Below are positions 1 to 6,859 of a stretch of DNA of 41,230 nucleotides, one piece after another. Position 1 is the first letter of the stretch. Every line of letters begins with the position of its first letter. Under the pieces are notes generated by a model that did no database searches, was not told the DNA's origin, and saw only the letters and a program-made list of their open reading frames with translations. The stretch covers positions 1 to 41,230 of the forward strand of contig NZ_JANWVH010000016.1 in the NCBI RefSeq assembly GCF_025056915.1. The letters run 5' to 3'. A program made the position numbers and the translations under genes. This DNA comes from Meiothermus sp. Lineage in GTDB: Bacteria > Deinococcota > Deinococci > Deinococcales > Thermaceae.

Positions 1-302
1 CCATAGGTAAGCTGCACGCGGAAGTGCTCGGCCACCCGGCGTTTCAGGCGGATGGCGGTTTGCTGGTCCAGCAGCTCGGACTCCCCAGAGCGGCGCAGGG
101 CCTGCCGCAGTTCCTCTTCGGGGGGCACCGACATGCCCACCAGCAGCCGACACCGTAGGCCCTCGCCCACCAGATCGTCGAGCTGCGACCAGCCCCGCAG
201 GTTGAAGTAGCCCACGCAAAAATCGGCCTGGTGCGATACCTGGAGGGTTTCCCGGAGCGCAGGGAGAAGCTCGAGGTGAATGTTGTCGAAGATGCGCGGC
301 AT
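1..302 (-). CDS. PLD-like nuclease/helicase-type protein, N-terminal part (runs off the window)
   Basis: Reading the minus strand from an ATG at 302 gives about 100 residues, beginning MPRIFDNIHLELLPALRETL, and the frame stays open to the window edge. The pattern (an N-terminal IFDN, then a hydrophobic FCVGYFNLRGW strand, then LVGMSVPPEEELRQAL) resembles the phospholipase D-like domain found at the start of some SNF2-type helicases and NgoFVII-like restriction proteins. The catalytic HKD part would lie later or outside the window, so the function is tentative. The start is chosen because no earlier in-frame ATG follows the intergenic stretch. The 184 bases to its right (303-486) hold no gene that I can support. 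Confidence 0.6.
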   Translation of the reverse strand, partial: MPRIFDNIHLELLPALRETLQVSHQADFCVGYFNLRGWSQLDDLVGEGLRCRLLVGMSVPPEEELRQALRRSGESELLDQQTAIRLKRRVAEHFRVQLTY

Positions 303-486
303 GTTTGACCACGCATTTTAAGCCAACCGATGCCAATCTGCTGCCCAACCTGAACCTGGGAACCGGGTTCAACCCACCCCTACCGCAGCCAGTTTTCCCG
401 ATCCCCGGCCCAGCGCTGCGGGTTCTGCCATATGCGTTCCAGGATGCTGCGCCGGTGGTGTCGCTGGGGGTTGTATGGCATAAACG

Positions 487-1380
487 CTACTCGGACAGCA
501 TCGCCCGCAGGGCCTCGGCAGCCGGGTTGCCGGCCTCGCTGGGGTAGATGAGCCAGAAGAGCCGCCGCAGCTCCATGCCCCGGATGCGCAAAGCCCGCAG
601 GTTGCCCACCTTCACATTGGGCCGCACCACCACGTTCGACACAATCCCCACCCCGGCCCCCTCGAGCACCAGCCGCTTGGTCACCTCGTGGTTGTCGGTG
701 TAGAAGACCGGGTTAATTTCCAGCCCGGCCTGCTCCAGGGCCGAGCCAAACACCCGGTAGGTCATGGCCCCCGGCTCCCGCACAATCAGCGGCACCTCGG
801 CCAGCCGCTCGGGGTCAATTTCCTCCTTTTTGGCCCAGGGGTGCTCCGGGGGCACAATCACCACCAGCTCGTCCTCGTAGAAGAGCTTGCGCTCGAAGCC
901 CTCGAGGTGCTCCACGGCCTCCACCACCGCCAGCTCCACCTCGCCCCGCAAAAGCCGCTGGGTCAGGTGCTCGGAGCTGCCGCTTTCCAGCTTCAGGCGA
1001 ATCTCAGGGTACAGCCGCTTGAACTCGGTCAGGTAACGGGGCAGCACGTATACCGCCATGGTGGTCGAGGCACCAATCTCCACCCGCCCGCGCTCGAGGC
1101 GCTCCAGAGCCTGCGCAGCCTGCACGAACTCTTCCAGCGCCTGCACGGCCCGCCGGGCCTCGGGCAGCAGATCCTGGCCGGTTTTGCTCAGCACCAACCG
1201 GCGGCCCTGGCGGTGGAAGAGAGGGCGGCCAATCTGGGCCTCCAACGCCCGCAGGTGCTGGCTCACGCCGGGTTGGGTAATGCCCAAGCTCAGGGCTGCG
1301 CGGCCCACGCTGCCCTCCTGTACCACGCACAAAAACACCCGCAGGGCCTGGGGGTTGGGGAAGGGGCGACGTTCAATCAT
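487..1380 (-). CDS. LysR-family transcriptional regulator
   Basis: The 297-residue product has the full LysR layout: an N-terminal winged helix-turn-helix (residues about 10-65, with AALSLGITQPGVSQHLRALE as recognition region), a linker helix, and a two-lobed LysR substrate-binding domain from about residue 90 (starting GRVEIGASTTMAVYVLPRYL). It is transcribed away from rpe-fba and has its own promoter. The ATG at 1380 is preferred. A GTG six bases upstream (1386) is in frame, but neither has a ribosome binding site. The effector is not deducible; the domain resembles the CbbR/CysL branch only in a general way. Confidence 0.9.
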   Translation of the reverse strand: MIERRPFPNPQALRVFLCVVQEGSVGRAALSLGITQPGVSQHLRALEAQIGRPLFHRQGRRLVLSKTGQDLLPEARRAVQALEEFVQAAQALERLERGRVEIGASTTMAVYVLPRYLTEFKRLYPEIRLKLESGSSEHLTQRLLRGEVELAVVEAVEHLEGFERKLFYEDELVVIVPPEHPWAKKEEIDPERLAEVPLIVREPGAMTYRVFGSALEQAGLEINPVFYTDNHEVTKRLVLEGAGVGIVSNVVVRPNVKVGNLRALRIRGMELRRLFWLIYPSEAGNPAAEALRAMLSE

Positions 1381-1419
1381 AAGCACATATTATAAAAACC
1401 ATCCGAAAGTAGCTTTCAA
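1380..1419 (-). promoter_or_regulatory. Promoter of the LysR gene, probably leaderless
   Basis: On the minus strand TTGAAA (1414-1419) and a perfect TATAAT (1389-1394) are separated by 19 bases. A start about 7-9 bases after the -10 box would fall on or next to the GTG/ATG start codons (1386/1380), which leaves no room for a Shine-Dalgarno site. Leaderless transcripts are common in Deinococcus-Thermus. The transcription start itself is inferred. Confidence 0.55.
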
Positions 1420-1525
1420 TCTATCAAACACGTATCCAGGCTTTTGCTGACGAGGTCGCGCATGATAGGGGTGTGCAAATGCTTCTGAAACGATTGTCCT
1501 CGGTCGTGGTTGTGCGAATATAAAC

Positions 1526-1544
1526 CCAAGCTTATAAGCTTTGG
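1526..1544. repeat. Palindrome in the lysR-rpe intergenic region
   Basis: AAGCTTATAAGCTT (1528-1541) is a perfect 14-base palindrome, extended on both sides by CC...GG with one mismatch. It lies about 145 bases from the LysR start and 180 from rpe, in the 343-base region between the divergent genes, so it is a candidate binding site for the LysR protein. Nothing in the sequence proves that. No other gene is seen between 1387 and 1723. Confidence 0.4.
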
Positions 1545-1723
1545 CTCTGAATATGGATTTCAGCACGCTCTGGGGCCGATAAACTGTTGAAAACTTCAGA
1601 CTCGCCTGTGGGGGAGTGGGCTGCTCAAGGGAGTCAATATCAGATTTTCTTTTAAGTCCCGCGCCATCGCGTATTATCTGGTACATATGCGTGAGCAAGC
1701 GATCCAAAAAGGAGCCCTGGCCT

Positions 1724-2398
1724 ATGCCTGAGCTGCGAGTAGCCCCCTCCATCCTGACCGCCGACTTTGCCCGCCTGGGCGAGCAGATTCGGGAGGCCGA
1801 GGCGGCGGGGGTGCACTGGATTCACCTCGACGTGATGGACGGGCGCTTTGTGCCCAACCTGACCTTTGGCCCGCTGGTGGTGGAGGCCATCCGCAAGGTC
1901 ACGCCGCTCCCCCTGGACGTTCACCTGATGATTGTGGAGCCCGAGCGCTACCTGAGGGACTTTGCCCAGGCCGGGGCGGACTGGATCACCGTGCACGCCG
2001 AGGCCACCCCGCATGCCCACCGGGCGGTGCAGCAGGTGAAGGAACTGGGCAAAAAGGCCGGACTGGCCATCAACCCCGCCACGCCGCTGGAGGCCCTGCT
2101 GCCGCTGCTGCCCGAGCTTGACCTGGCCCTCCTGATGAGCGTGAACCCTGGTTTTGGGGGGCAGAAATACATCCCGGCCAGCACCGAGCGCATCCGGCGG
2201 TTGCGGGGTTGGCGCGACCAGCTCAACCCGGGCTGCCTGATCGAGGTGGACGGAGGGATAAAGCCCGAGAACATCGCCGAGGTCTACCGGGCCGGGGCCG
2301 ACGTGGTGGTGGCCGGGAGTGCCTTATTCAACAGCCAGCCTGTTTCGGAAAATATGAAGAGACTGCTAGGAGAGGTGTATGCCGCTGGCCCTCGGTAA
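1724..2398 (+). CDS. rpe: Ribulose-phosphate 3-epimerase
   Basis: The 224-residue TIM-barrel enzyme interconverts ribulose 5-phosphate and xylulose 5-phosphate in the pentose phosphate pathway. Diagnostic blocks are [14 protein letters not shown] at the start, [17 protein letters not shown] (metal ligands His and Asp), [20 protein letters not shown], and [10 protein letters not shown] followed by AGSALF near the end (phosphate grip). Length is normal for the family. The ATG at 1724 follows AAAAAGGAG (1706-1714) by nine bases; the open frame continues upstream but with no family similarity. Its last 20 bases overlap the next gene, fba, so the two are translated together. Confidence 0.95.
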   Translation: MPELRVAPSILTADFARLGEQIREAEAAGVHWIHLDVMDGRFVPNLTFGPLVVEAIRKVTPLPLDVHLMIVEPERYLRDFAQAGADWITVHAEATPHAHRAVQQVKELGKKAGLAINPATPLEALLPLLPELDLALLMSVNPGFGGQKYIPASTERIRRLRGWRDQLNPGCLIEVDGGIKPENIAEVYRAGADVVVAGSALFNSQPVSENMKRLLGEVYAAGPR

Positions 2399-3302
2399 AG
2401 ATGTTCTGGACAAGGCCCGGCGCGAAGGCTATGCCGTGCCCAGCTTCAACACCAACAACCTGGAGATTACCCAGGCCATCCTCGAGACCGCCGAGGTACT
2501 GCGAGCGCCCGTCTTCATCCAGGTTTCGGACGGGGCCCGCAAGTACGCCGGGCTGGAAAACCTCTCCAACCTGGTGCGCGACATGGCCAGCCGGGTAAGC
2601 GTGCCGGTGGTGCTGCACCTCGACCACGGGGCCGACTACAAGATGGTGCTCCAGGCGCTGAGGGCCGGCTTTACCAGCGTGATGATTGACGCCTCACACC
2701 ACCCCTTCGAGGAAAACGTGCACGAAACCCAGAAGTGCGTGGAGGCCGCGCACGCGGTGGGGGTGAGCGTTGAGGCCGAGCTAGGCCGTTTGCAGGGTAT
2801 CGAAGACAACATTGTAGTGGACGCCAAAGATGCCTTCCTGACCGACCCCGAGGAGGCGGCCCGCTTTGTAGAGGCCACCGGCATTGACTATCTGGCCATT
2901 GCCATTGGCACCTCGCACGGGGCCTACAAGGGCAAAGGGCGGCCTTACATTGACCATGCCCGGCTCGAGCAGATCGCAGCAAAAGTCTCCATCCCCCTGG
3001 TGCTGCACGGCTCCTCGGGGGTGCCCCAGTGGCTCAAGGACAAGATGAGCGTAACCGGGGCCGACCTCGGCGACCCCACCGGCATCCACGATGAGGACGT
3101 GCGCAAAGCCATACCCAACGGCATCGCCAAGATCAACATTGACACCGACTTGCGGCTGGCCTTTACGGCGGGTATCCGCGAGGTAGTGGTGGGCAATGCC
3201 CGGGAGTTCGACCCACGCAAGCTACTGGGCAAGGGCCGCGAGTACCTCAAGCAGGTCATCAAGGAAAAGTTCGAACTGATGGGCACGGTGGGGCGGGCCT
3301 GA
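2379..3302 (+). CDS. fba: Class II fructose-1,6-bisphosphate aldolase
   Basis: The 307-residue enzyme cleaves and forms fructose 1,6-bisphosphate in glycolysis and gluconeogenesis using zinc. It carries the class II signature [10 protein letters not shown] (Asp82 catalytic, His83 zinc ligand), the HHPFEENV segment, [14 protein letters not shown] with the second zinc His, LHGSSGVP, and a [10 protein letters not shown] phosphate-binding motif. The start overlaps the end of rpe by 20 bases, and CTAGGAGAGG lies just upstream inside rpe, so coupled translation is likely. The pairing puts triose, hexose and pentose phosphate interconversion under one transcript. Confidence 0.96.
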   Translation: MPLALGKDVLDKARREGYAVPSFNTNNLEITQAILETAEVLRAPVFIQVSDGARKYAGLENLSNLVRDMASRVSVPVVLHLDHGADYKMVLQALRAGFTSVMIDASHHPFEENVHETQKCVEAAHAVGVSVEAELGRLQGIEDNIVVDAKDAFLTDPEEAARFVEATGIDYLAIAIGTSHGAYKGKGRPYIDHARLEQIAAKVSIPLVLHGSSGVPQWLKDKMSVTGADLGDPTGIHDEDVRKAIPNGIAKINIDTDLRLAFTAGIREVVVGNAREFDPRKLLGKGREYLKQVIKEKFELMGTVGRA

Positions 3303-3400
3303 GCCTCCTCCGAAGCCGGGTTTCGCAGCCATCTTGCGCACGGGAGTTAGCGCAAACGGCCCACACGTTCAATGCCGTCTAGTGGGGGGCCTGACAAATA

Positions 3401-3565
3401 TCGCGCTCTTCACAGACGTGGCCGCCCACGAAAACGAGAAGGGACAAGTGTCTGCGTTGCGTCTGGGCCGAGACGCATGTTTTCGAGTAGCCGGGCGGCC
3501 ACTGTTCTGTTCAGAACTAGGCTTTCTCGAACTCGAATGGCGCATAATATGTGAAGAGCGCTCTA
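3401..3565 (+). repeat. Interspersed TIR element, copy 1 (long form)
   Basis: A 165-base element bounded by TCGCGCTCTTCACAGACG on the left and ATGTGAAGAGCGCTCTA on the right, so the ends are inverted repeats around CGCTCTTCACA. Inside these, GTGGCCGCC and GGCGGCCAC form a second stem. The centre carries GCGTCTGGGCCGAGACGC with CGAAAACG/CGAG arms, and is shared in reverse complement with the copy at 27237-27432. It lies about 100 bases after fba. Orientation plus is defined here as this copy's direction. Confidence 0.85.
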
Positions 3566-3756
3566 ACGTACTCAGGCTGTGCAGCCTCAAGTACCTCAAG
3601 ACCAAACTGGGTCAGGTCATGCTGATGATTCTGGCGGTGAAGTTCTTTGAAAAAGCCTCTGCGTTTTCGCCCAAAGCGGCTCTGGACTTCTTCTGTACGG
3701 GCGCGCTTGCCCTCTGGCTGGTGCAGGCCAGGGAAAAACCCGCCAATAACCTCTGG
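3517..3756 (-). pseudogene. Gene remnant of unknown function, truncated by the repeat element
   Basis: On the minus strand a frame without a standard start codon runs 79 codons from just after a TAA at 3757-3759 to a TAG at 3517. It reads plausibly as protein (for example RFGRKRRGFFKELHRQNHQH, then LTQFGLEVLEAAQPEYVR). Its last 16 or so residues are encoded by the terminal repeat of the element at 3401-3565, which also supplies the stop. I do not recognise the family. It may be the tail of a gene displaced by the element, or chance coding. The plus-strand frame over the same bases looks less protein-like. Confidence 0.25.
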
Positions 3757-3782
3757 TTATTCTTGAAATAACTTATAGTGGC

Positions 3783-3812
3783 TTGCAAACCGATTTTTTG
3801 GCGCCATACTAT
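3783..3812 (+). promoter_or_regulatory. Promoter of the cytochrome c gene
   Basis: TTGCAA (3783-3788) and TACTAT (3807-3812) are separated by 18 bases and lie directly before the GGAGGTG ribosome binding site (3818-3824). This gives a very short leader and makes the cytochrome an independent transcription unit. Confidence 0.6.
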
Positions 3813-3831
3813 AGCGTGGAGGTGAAAAAAC

Positions 3832-4311
3832 TTGACCAAGTCTACCATTTCCCTGGTTTTCTCTTCGGCTTTGCTCTTGTTGGGCCTCGGAGCGTATTTG
3901 TTCAGCGCTCAAACCGCGGTGGCCCAGGCCAGCCCCCTCTACGCCCAGTGCCAGGGCTGCCACCAGCCCACCGGCGCAGGCGTACCGGGCGTCTTCCCCC
4001 CGCTTGCAGGCCACGTGCCTGAAATTCTGGAGGCCAAGGGGGGGCGTGAGTTCCTGATCCAGACCCTCCTGTACGGCTTGCAAGGCCAGATCACCGTGAA
4101 AGGCGCCAAGTACCAGGGGGTCATGCCGGCCTATGCCCAGCTCAAGGACGAAGACATTGCCGCCCTGCTCAACCACATCTCCACCCAGTGGGGCAACAAG
4201 TTCCCCGCCGGTCAGCAAGCCTTCACCGCTGCCGAGGTCAAGGCCCAGCGCGGTAAGAACCTGACCGCAGCCCAGGTGCTGGAAGCCCGCAACAAGCTGG
4301 GCCTCAAGTAA
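3832..4311 (+). CDS. Single-haem c-type cytochrome, exported
   Basis: The 159-residue protein has an N-terminal hydrophobic signal or anchor (residues about 5-32), one covalent haem motif CQGCH at 40-44 and a probable axial Met in GVMPAY (Met98), the usual class I cytochrome c arrangement. The C-terminal 45 residues are charged and helical. The start is a TTG at 3832, chosen because GGAGGTG sits seven bases upstream and the signal sequence begins right there. It has its own promoter and terminator. Convergent with the sox operon, it could accept electrons from sox or sulfide oxidation and pass them to the terminal oxidase; that role is inferred from position only. Confidence 0.88.
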   Translation: MTKSTISLVFSSALLLLGLGAYLFSAQTAVAQASPLYAQCQGCHQPTGAGVPGVFPPLAGHVPEILEAKGGREFLIQTLLYGLQGQITVKGAKYQGVMPAYAQLKDEDIAALLNHISTQWGNKFPAGQQAFTAAEVKAQRGKNLTAAQVLEARNKLGLK

Positions 4312-4329
4312 ACCCAGCCCCGAACCACG

Positions 4330-4355
4330 CCCGGACGATGCGTCCGGGTTTTTTT
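4330..4355 (+). terminator. Rho-independent terminator of the cytochrome c gene
   Basis: CCCGGACG-ATG-CGTCCGGG is a perfect 8-base-pair stem with a 3-base loop followed by seven T residues, 19 bases after the stop codon. Confidence 0.92.
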
Positions 4356-4524
4356 GCTTTGGGTCCCGGGCTCGAGGGGCCTGGACGGGCAGATTGGCGC
4401 TGGGTGAGGCTTCGTTCAAGGAGAAACAAGGTCAGGGAGGGGGGTGGGTCGAACCCGGCCCCCAAACCTCTGCCTCACCGCGCCTTCGGCTGGCAAAGCA
4501 CAAAGGCAAAGAGGGTACAAGCTT

Positions 4525-4558
4525 GACCCGGCACAGCCAGAGCGGTCGTGCCGGGTCT
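4525..4558. repeat. Long inverted repeat at the end of the sox operon
   Basis: GACCCGGCAC and GTGCCGGGTC pair perfectly over 10 bases with a 14-base loop. It lies 16 bases past the stop of the last sox-operon gene and may end that transcript, although no T-run follows on either strand. The remaining bases between 4356 and 4573 hold no gene I can support. Confidence 0.5.
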
Positions 4559-4573
4559 TGGTGGGCGAGGTTC

Positions 4574-4870
4574 TCAGATGACCTTTCGCAGAATCATGGC
4601 AATCTGGCCTTTGCTTAGCTCCACATTGCCCGAAGCGGCCTGGGTCTCCCAGGCATTCAGATACTCTTCCAGCACCACGCTGGCGACCGAGTCCAGGGCT
4701 TTGCGGGTGGCCTGAATCTGATCCAACAGTTCGCTGAACGAGCGGCCTTCCTCGGCCATACGCTGCAATCCCCGTACCTGACCCTCGATGCGCTTGAAAC
4801 GGCGAATGATGCCCTCCAGGGTCTCGGGGTCGGTAAAGGTGCCGTCTAGCTTGGGTTTGCCCGCGTTCAT
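4574..4870 (-). CDS. CsoR/CstR-family (DUF156) transcriptional regulator lacking all metal/thiol ligands
   Basis: The 98-residue all-helical protein begins its DUF156 domain with RRFKRIEGQVRGLQRM (residues 23-38), the family hallmark. In CsoR the Cu(I) ligands are Cys-X24-His-X3-Cys. The aligned residues here are Phe45, Tyr70 and Trp74 with exactly the same spacing, and the protein contains no cysteine or histidine, so neither copper binding nor CstR-type persulfide sensing by thiols is possible by the known chemistry. The second ATG (4870) is chosen because GGAGG (4877-4881) sits six bases before it but abuts the first ATG (4876). It is the last gene of the sox operon, 13 bases after ccdA, and likely binds the GGGTAT-type operators described at 16724 and 22683. 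Confidence 0.88.
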   Translation of the reverse strand: MNAGKPKLDGTFTDPETLEGIIRRFKRIEGQVRGLQRMAEEGRSFSELLDQIQATRKALDSVASVVLEEYLNAWETQAASGNVELSKGQIAMILRKVI

Positions 4871-4883
4871 TTGCATCCTCCGC

Positions 4884-5552
4884 TCATAGCCGCTCTTGCA
4901 GCCACTCGGGGGTGATTTTCAGGAAGAAGCTGTTGAGCTGGGTGTAGGTGCCGGTCAGCAGCAGAATGCCGACGGCAATCAGCACCAGTCCGGCGGTGAT
5001 CTCAACGGCGTGCGATAGGCGGGCCGCGCGTTTGAGAAGGGCTCGAGCCCGGTCTGCAAAAAAGGCCACCAGCAAGAACGGCACGGCCAGCCCCAGGATG
5101 TACGCCACCAGCAGATGCACCCCCCCACCGGTGGCGGTAAGGGTCAGGATTCCGCCCAGAATGGGCCCTATGCAGGGCGTCCAGCCCAGCCCCAGCACGA
5201 TGCCCAGCACGAAAGCTCCCCAGGGGCGGTCGGTGGCGCCCTCATAGCGCAAGTTCACGCCCCATTTGGGCTTGAGACCCAGCATGTAGAGCCCCAGCAG
5301 AATCAGCACCCCGCCCCCAATGCGCCCCAGCAGGTCGCGGTGCTCAAAAAGCAAACCCCCCAGCAGGGTGAAGGGCAGGCCCAGCAGAAAGAAGATGGCC
5401 GAGAAGCCCAGCACGAAAAAGACGGCGTTGCGCAGGGGACGGCCTTGCTGCCCGCCCAGGTAAAGCAAATAGGTGGGCACCAGCGGGAGCACGCAGGGCG
5501 ATAGGAAGGAGAGAATTCCTGCCAGAAAGGCGATGGGGAGGCTCAGGGTCAT
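4884..5552 (-). CDS. ccdA: CcdA-type thiol-disulfide membrane transporter
   Basis: The 222-residue, six-helix membrane protein moves reducing equivalents from cytosolic thioredoxin to periplasmic thioredoxin-like proteins. The two redox cysteines lie in the family motifs LSPCVLPLVP (helix 1, residues about 17-26) and LGWTPCIGPILGG (helix 4, about 122-134). In sox operons a CcdA/SoxV protein keeps SoxW, and through it SoxY, reduced; it also serves cytochrome c maturation. The gene is followed after 7-13 bases by the DUF156 gene and preceded by the Rieske gene with a 10-base gap. Confidence 0.93.
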   Translation of the reverse strand: MTLSLPIAFLAGILSFLSPCVLPLVPTYLLYLGGQQGRPLRNAVFFVLGFSAIFFLLGLPFTLLGGLLFEHRDLLGRIGGGVLILLGLYMLGLKPKWGVNLRYEGATDRPWGAFVLGIVLGLGWTPCIGPILGGILTLTATGGGVHLLVAYILGLAVPFLLVAFFADRARALLKRAARLSHAVEITAGLVLIAVGILLLTGTYTQLNSFFLKITPEWLQERL

Positions 5553-5562
5553 ATGGTTGGCT

Positions 5563-6288
5563 TTAGCCCAGCACCGGACAGGTGGTGGGGGCTTTGGTGT
5601 GCTCGGTATAGGGAATCACGGTGGCTTTGGCCACTTCCTCGCGGGCCCGGGCGGTGGTGCGGAACAGGTCGCGCAGGGCCTGGTTCTGGGCGCGGAAAAA
5701 GGCGTCGAACTGGGGGTTGCCCAGGAAGCCGACCGCGTAGGCCTCGTCCTTGGCGGCGTCGTATTCCAGGGCAACCGCCGCCAGAGCGTGGGGGGCCGGG
5801 CCACCCTTGACCTCCCCGCCTTTGCTCAGGTCGAAGGCCGAAAGGTGGGCGCAGCAGACCATGCGGGGGCCCCGGTTGCCCTCGGGCTTGTAGTAGCCCA
5901 TGGCCCCCAGGTTGGGCGCCGCGTAGCTGTAGGCATGGGGGCAGATGCTGGTATAGGCCACAATATTTTTGCCCTTGCCCACCCCCCCCGTCCAGCGGTA
6001 GTTCTTGCCGTCGGGCATCTTGACTTCTACCGGGGCAAGCTCGGCCTCCACATTGACCAGGATATTGGGTGTGGCCGCAAACGGATAGGCAAACACATAC
6101 GGCTCGTGGGGCTTCAGGCTGCTAAGCTTGAAGGGGTTGCCGGCCTTGTCAACCAGCAGGGCCTTTTGAAAGGTATTGACGTTGCTTTGGGCTCGAACGA
6201 ACTCGAGCATCCCCAGGGGGGATAGCTTGAGCAGCAGCCCGAGCGAGGTGCCTTTGGCCAATAAATCGAGAAAGTCACGGCGATCCAT
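5563..6288 (-). CDS. Tat-exported Rieske [2Fe-2S] protein of the sox operon
   Basis: The 241-residue protein starts MDRRDFLDLLAKG, a Tat-like twin-arginine signal with a following hydrophobic stretch. The Rieske cluster motif is C116-P-H118 ... C145-C-A-H148. A third cysteine (Cys146) sits inside the second half of the motif. The start at 6288 is set by GAGGTT upstream and the signal. An upstream in-frame extension overlaps soxD and looks unrelated. Its place directly after soxCD suggests electron transfer from the sulfane dehydrogenase SoxCD or from cytochromes; that is inference. Length is greater than the Rieske domain alone, with an N-terminal beta segment of unknown role. Confidence 0.88.
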   Translation of the reverse strand: MDRRDFLDLLAKGTSLGLLLKLSPLGMLEFVRAQSNVNTFQKALLVDKAGNPFKLSSLKPHEPYVFAYPFAATPNILVNVEAELAPVEVKMPDGKNYRWTGGVGKGKNIVAYTSICPHAYSYAAPNLGAMGYYKPEGNRGPRMVCCAHLSAFDLSKGGEVKGGPAPHALAAVALEYDAAKDEAYAVGFLGNPQFDAFFRAQNQALRDLFRTTARAREEVAKATVIPYTEHTKAPTTCPVLG

Positions 6289-6295
6289 GCGAACC

Positions 6296-6859
6296 TCAGG
6301 GGAGCTTAATCCAGGGGAAGCGCTTCTGGGTGCTGGGGTCAAGTTCCAGCAGCGCTCGAGCGGGCATCTGCACCTTGGGCAGGGTCTGGGCGTTCATGGG
6401 CTCGTTGCCGTCAATCACGCCGTTTTGGTAGAGGATATAGGCCACCACCGCATAGACCTCGTCGTTGCTGAGGATGCCCGGGGTGGCGAAGGGCATGGCC
6501 CGGCGGGTGTAGTCGAAGAGGGTGGTGGCGTAGGGCCAGTAGTTCCCGATGGCGAAGTCCACCGAGTCGGTGTCTTTGGTGATGGGGAAGGGCTCGGAGA
6601 CCAGCCGGGTAAAGGCCCCACCCTCGCCGGTGGAGCCGTGGCAGCCGGCGCAGTGGACGGCGTAGACCTTGGCGCCCTCGTCCACGGTGCCCTGGCCGGG
6701 GGGCAGGCCCACCCCATTGGCCAGGATGGAGGGCCGGATGTTCCACTCCTGAACCTCTTTTTCGTTGAGGGGGGTGCCGATCTGGTAGCGCCCCTGGGCC
6801 AGCACCAGGGCCGAGAGGGCCAGGGCCGAAAGGGCCAGGTAAAACCACTTGCGCCGCAT
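6296..6859 (-). CDS. soxD: SoxD-type cytochrome c, partner of SoxC
   Basis: The 187-residue protein has a signal peptide (residues 1-22), haem motif C70-AGC-H74, and the SoxD-like blocks GVGLPPGQGTVDEGAKVY and NYWPYATTLFDYTRRAMPF, the latter containing the probable axial Met. The extra second haem domain of Paracoccus SoxD is absent; single-haem SoxD proteins are known. The start codon overlaps the soxC stop as ATGA. With SoxC it should form the periplasmic sulfane dehydrogenase that oxidises SoxY-bound sulfane sulfur and passes electrons to a small cytochrome. Confidence 0.92.
   Translation of the reverse strand: MRRKWFYLALSALALSALVLAQGRYQIGTPLNEKEVQEWNIRPSILANGVGLPPGQGTVDEGAKVYAVHCAGCHGSTGEGGAFTRLVSEPFPITKDTDSVDFAIGNYWPYATTLFDYTRRAMPFATPGILSNDEVYAVVAYILYQNGVIDGNEPMNAQTLPKVQMPARALLELDPSTQKRFPWIKLP

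Noticed and set aside
305-547. Plus-strand 80-codon frame starting near 305
   Set aside because: Runs antisense into the LysR gene and lacks a ribosome binding site or recognisable domain.
3334-3771. Plus-strand 145-codon frame after fba
   Set aside because: More than a third of it is repeat element copy 1, and the remainder has no ribosome binding site or family pattern.
4431-4480. Sequence GGTCGAACCC looking like a tRNA T-arm
   Set aside because: No acceptor, anticodon or D-arm can be paired around it.
4574-4870. Annotation as copper-sensing CsoR
   Set aside because: The Cys-His-Cys ligands are all absent, and so is any other Cys or His.
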